From contig NC_135554.1 in the NCBI RefSeq assembly GCF_964340395.1, positions 6,104,475 to 6,168,474 of the forward strand: DNA of 64,000 nt, given 5' to 3'. This document shows positions 63,866 to 64,000 of this stretch, in pieces. This DNA comes from Glandiceps talaboti (taxonomy: Eukaryota; Hemichordata; Enteropneusta; Spengelidae). Both the position numbers and the translations under genes were made by a program. The notes beneath the pieces are model-generated. The model had not been told where the DNA came from, ran no database searches, and was given only the letters and a program-made list of their open reading frames with translations. Each line of letters starts with the position of its first letter. Within the stretch, counting starts at the first letter, position 1.

Positions 63866-64000
63866 CTGAAAGGAATGTATCAAACAATACAGGATAAACT
63901 TATTGATGGAATGAAATAACAGTCATTTAGATTCTAAAATTTACACTTAAGTTGCCACTACTCAAATTAACTTTGAAAAGAAATTACCACTGATAATAAA

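Larger units (their letters stand above)
57010..64000 (-). repeat. Tandem array of about 420-bp exon-intron units
   Basis: About 16 head-to-tail units of 417-422 bp run to the window edge and probably beyond. Each holds one exon-sized block (81 bp) bordered on the minus strand by ATTCCTTTCAG and GTAAGTG. The intron part carries conserved GTGACACAAGGTTGTCAC, which can form a 6-bp hairpin. Units nearest 57 kb are more alike; those beyond about 62 kb have more changes. Confidence 0.95.

Noticed and set aside
57010-64000. CRISPR-like or satellite-only reading of the 420-bp array
   Set aside because: Units are far too long for CRISPR; the consistent exon borders and terminal poly(A) signal favour an exon array over a plain satellite, though the latter is not excluded.

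Overview
The window is animal (metazoan) nuclear DNA, AT-rich (my impression, not counted), with no bacterial-style gene packing. Small exons with GT/AG borders, long introns, many microsatellites (CT, GTT, TA, CA, GATC, GACA, CATA), LINEs, Penelope-like retroelement pieces and DNA transposons suggest a marine invertebrate. The sequence alone does not fix the phylum. There is no rRNA, tRNA, CRISPR or operon.

Region 1 (1-37496) is a direct tandem array of a roughly 10.1-10.3 kb unit: three full copies (starts 1, 10136, 20426) and a fourth (start 30535) that breaks off near 37496. The array probably continues to the left. Each unit carries one small multi-exon plus-strand gene for an unrecognised secreted peptide: a signal-like leader, six arginines, an acidic helix and an optional Cys-containing cassette exon. 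Full units also carry a dead pogo/Tigger-like transposase remnant and several repeats. The units look homogenised; copy 4 becomes more divergent from about 35470 to its end.

Region 2 (37497-54100) is a transposon graveyard. It holds a 1.7 kb non-autonomous DNA element with inverted ends, and an interspersed repeat split by nested insertions. The insertions are a 5'-truncated Penelope-like element whose 3' region contains a well-formed hammerhead ribozyme, then a 5.1 kb DNA transposon with 29-bp terminal inverted repeats and a frameshifted DDE-like transposase. Two truncated LINEs follow with the same 3' end motif, then microsatellite-rich DNA with a second Penelope-like scrap.

Region 3 (54100-57000) has two possible isolated exons on the plus strand and a diverged duplicated block.

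Region 4 (about 57010-64000) is the 3' part of a minus-strand gene-like array. A unit of about 420 bp is repeated about 16 times, and each unit holds an 81-bp, phase-neutral exon with good splice sites encoding a charged 27-residue repeat. The array ends in an exon with a stop codon followed by a poly(A) signal. This tandem-exon array and the amplified secreted-peptide gene are the two most unusual systems here.
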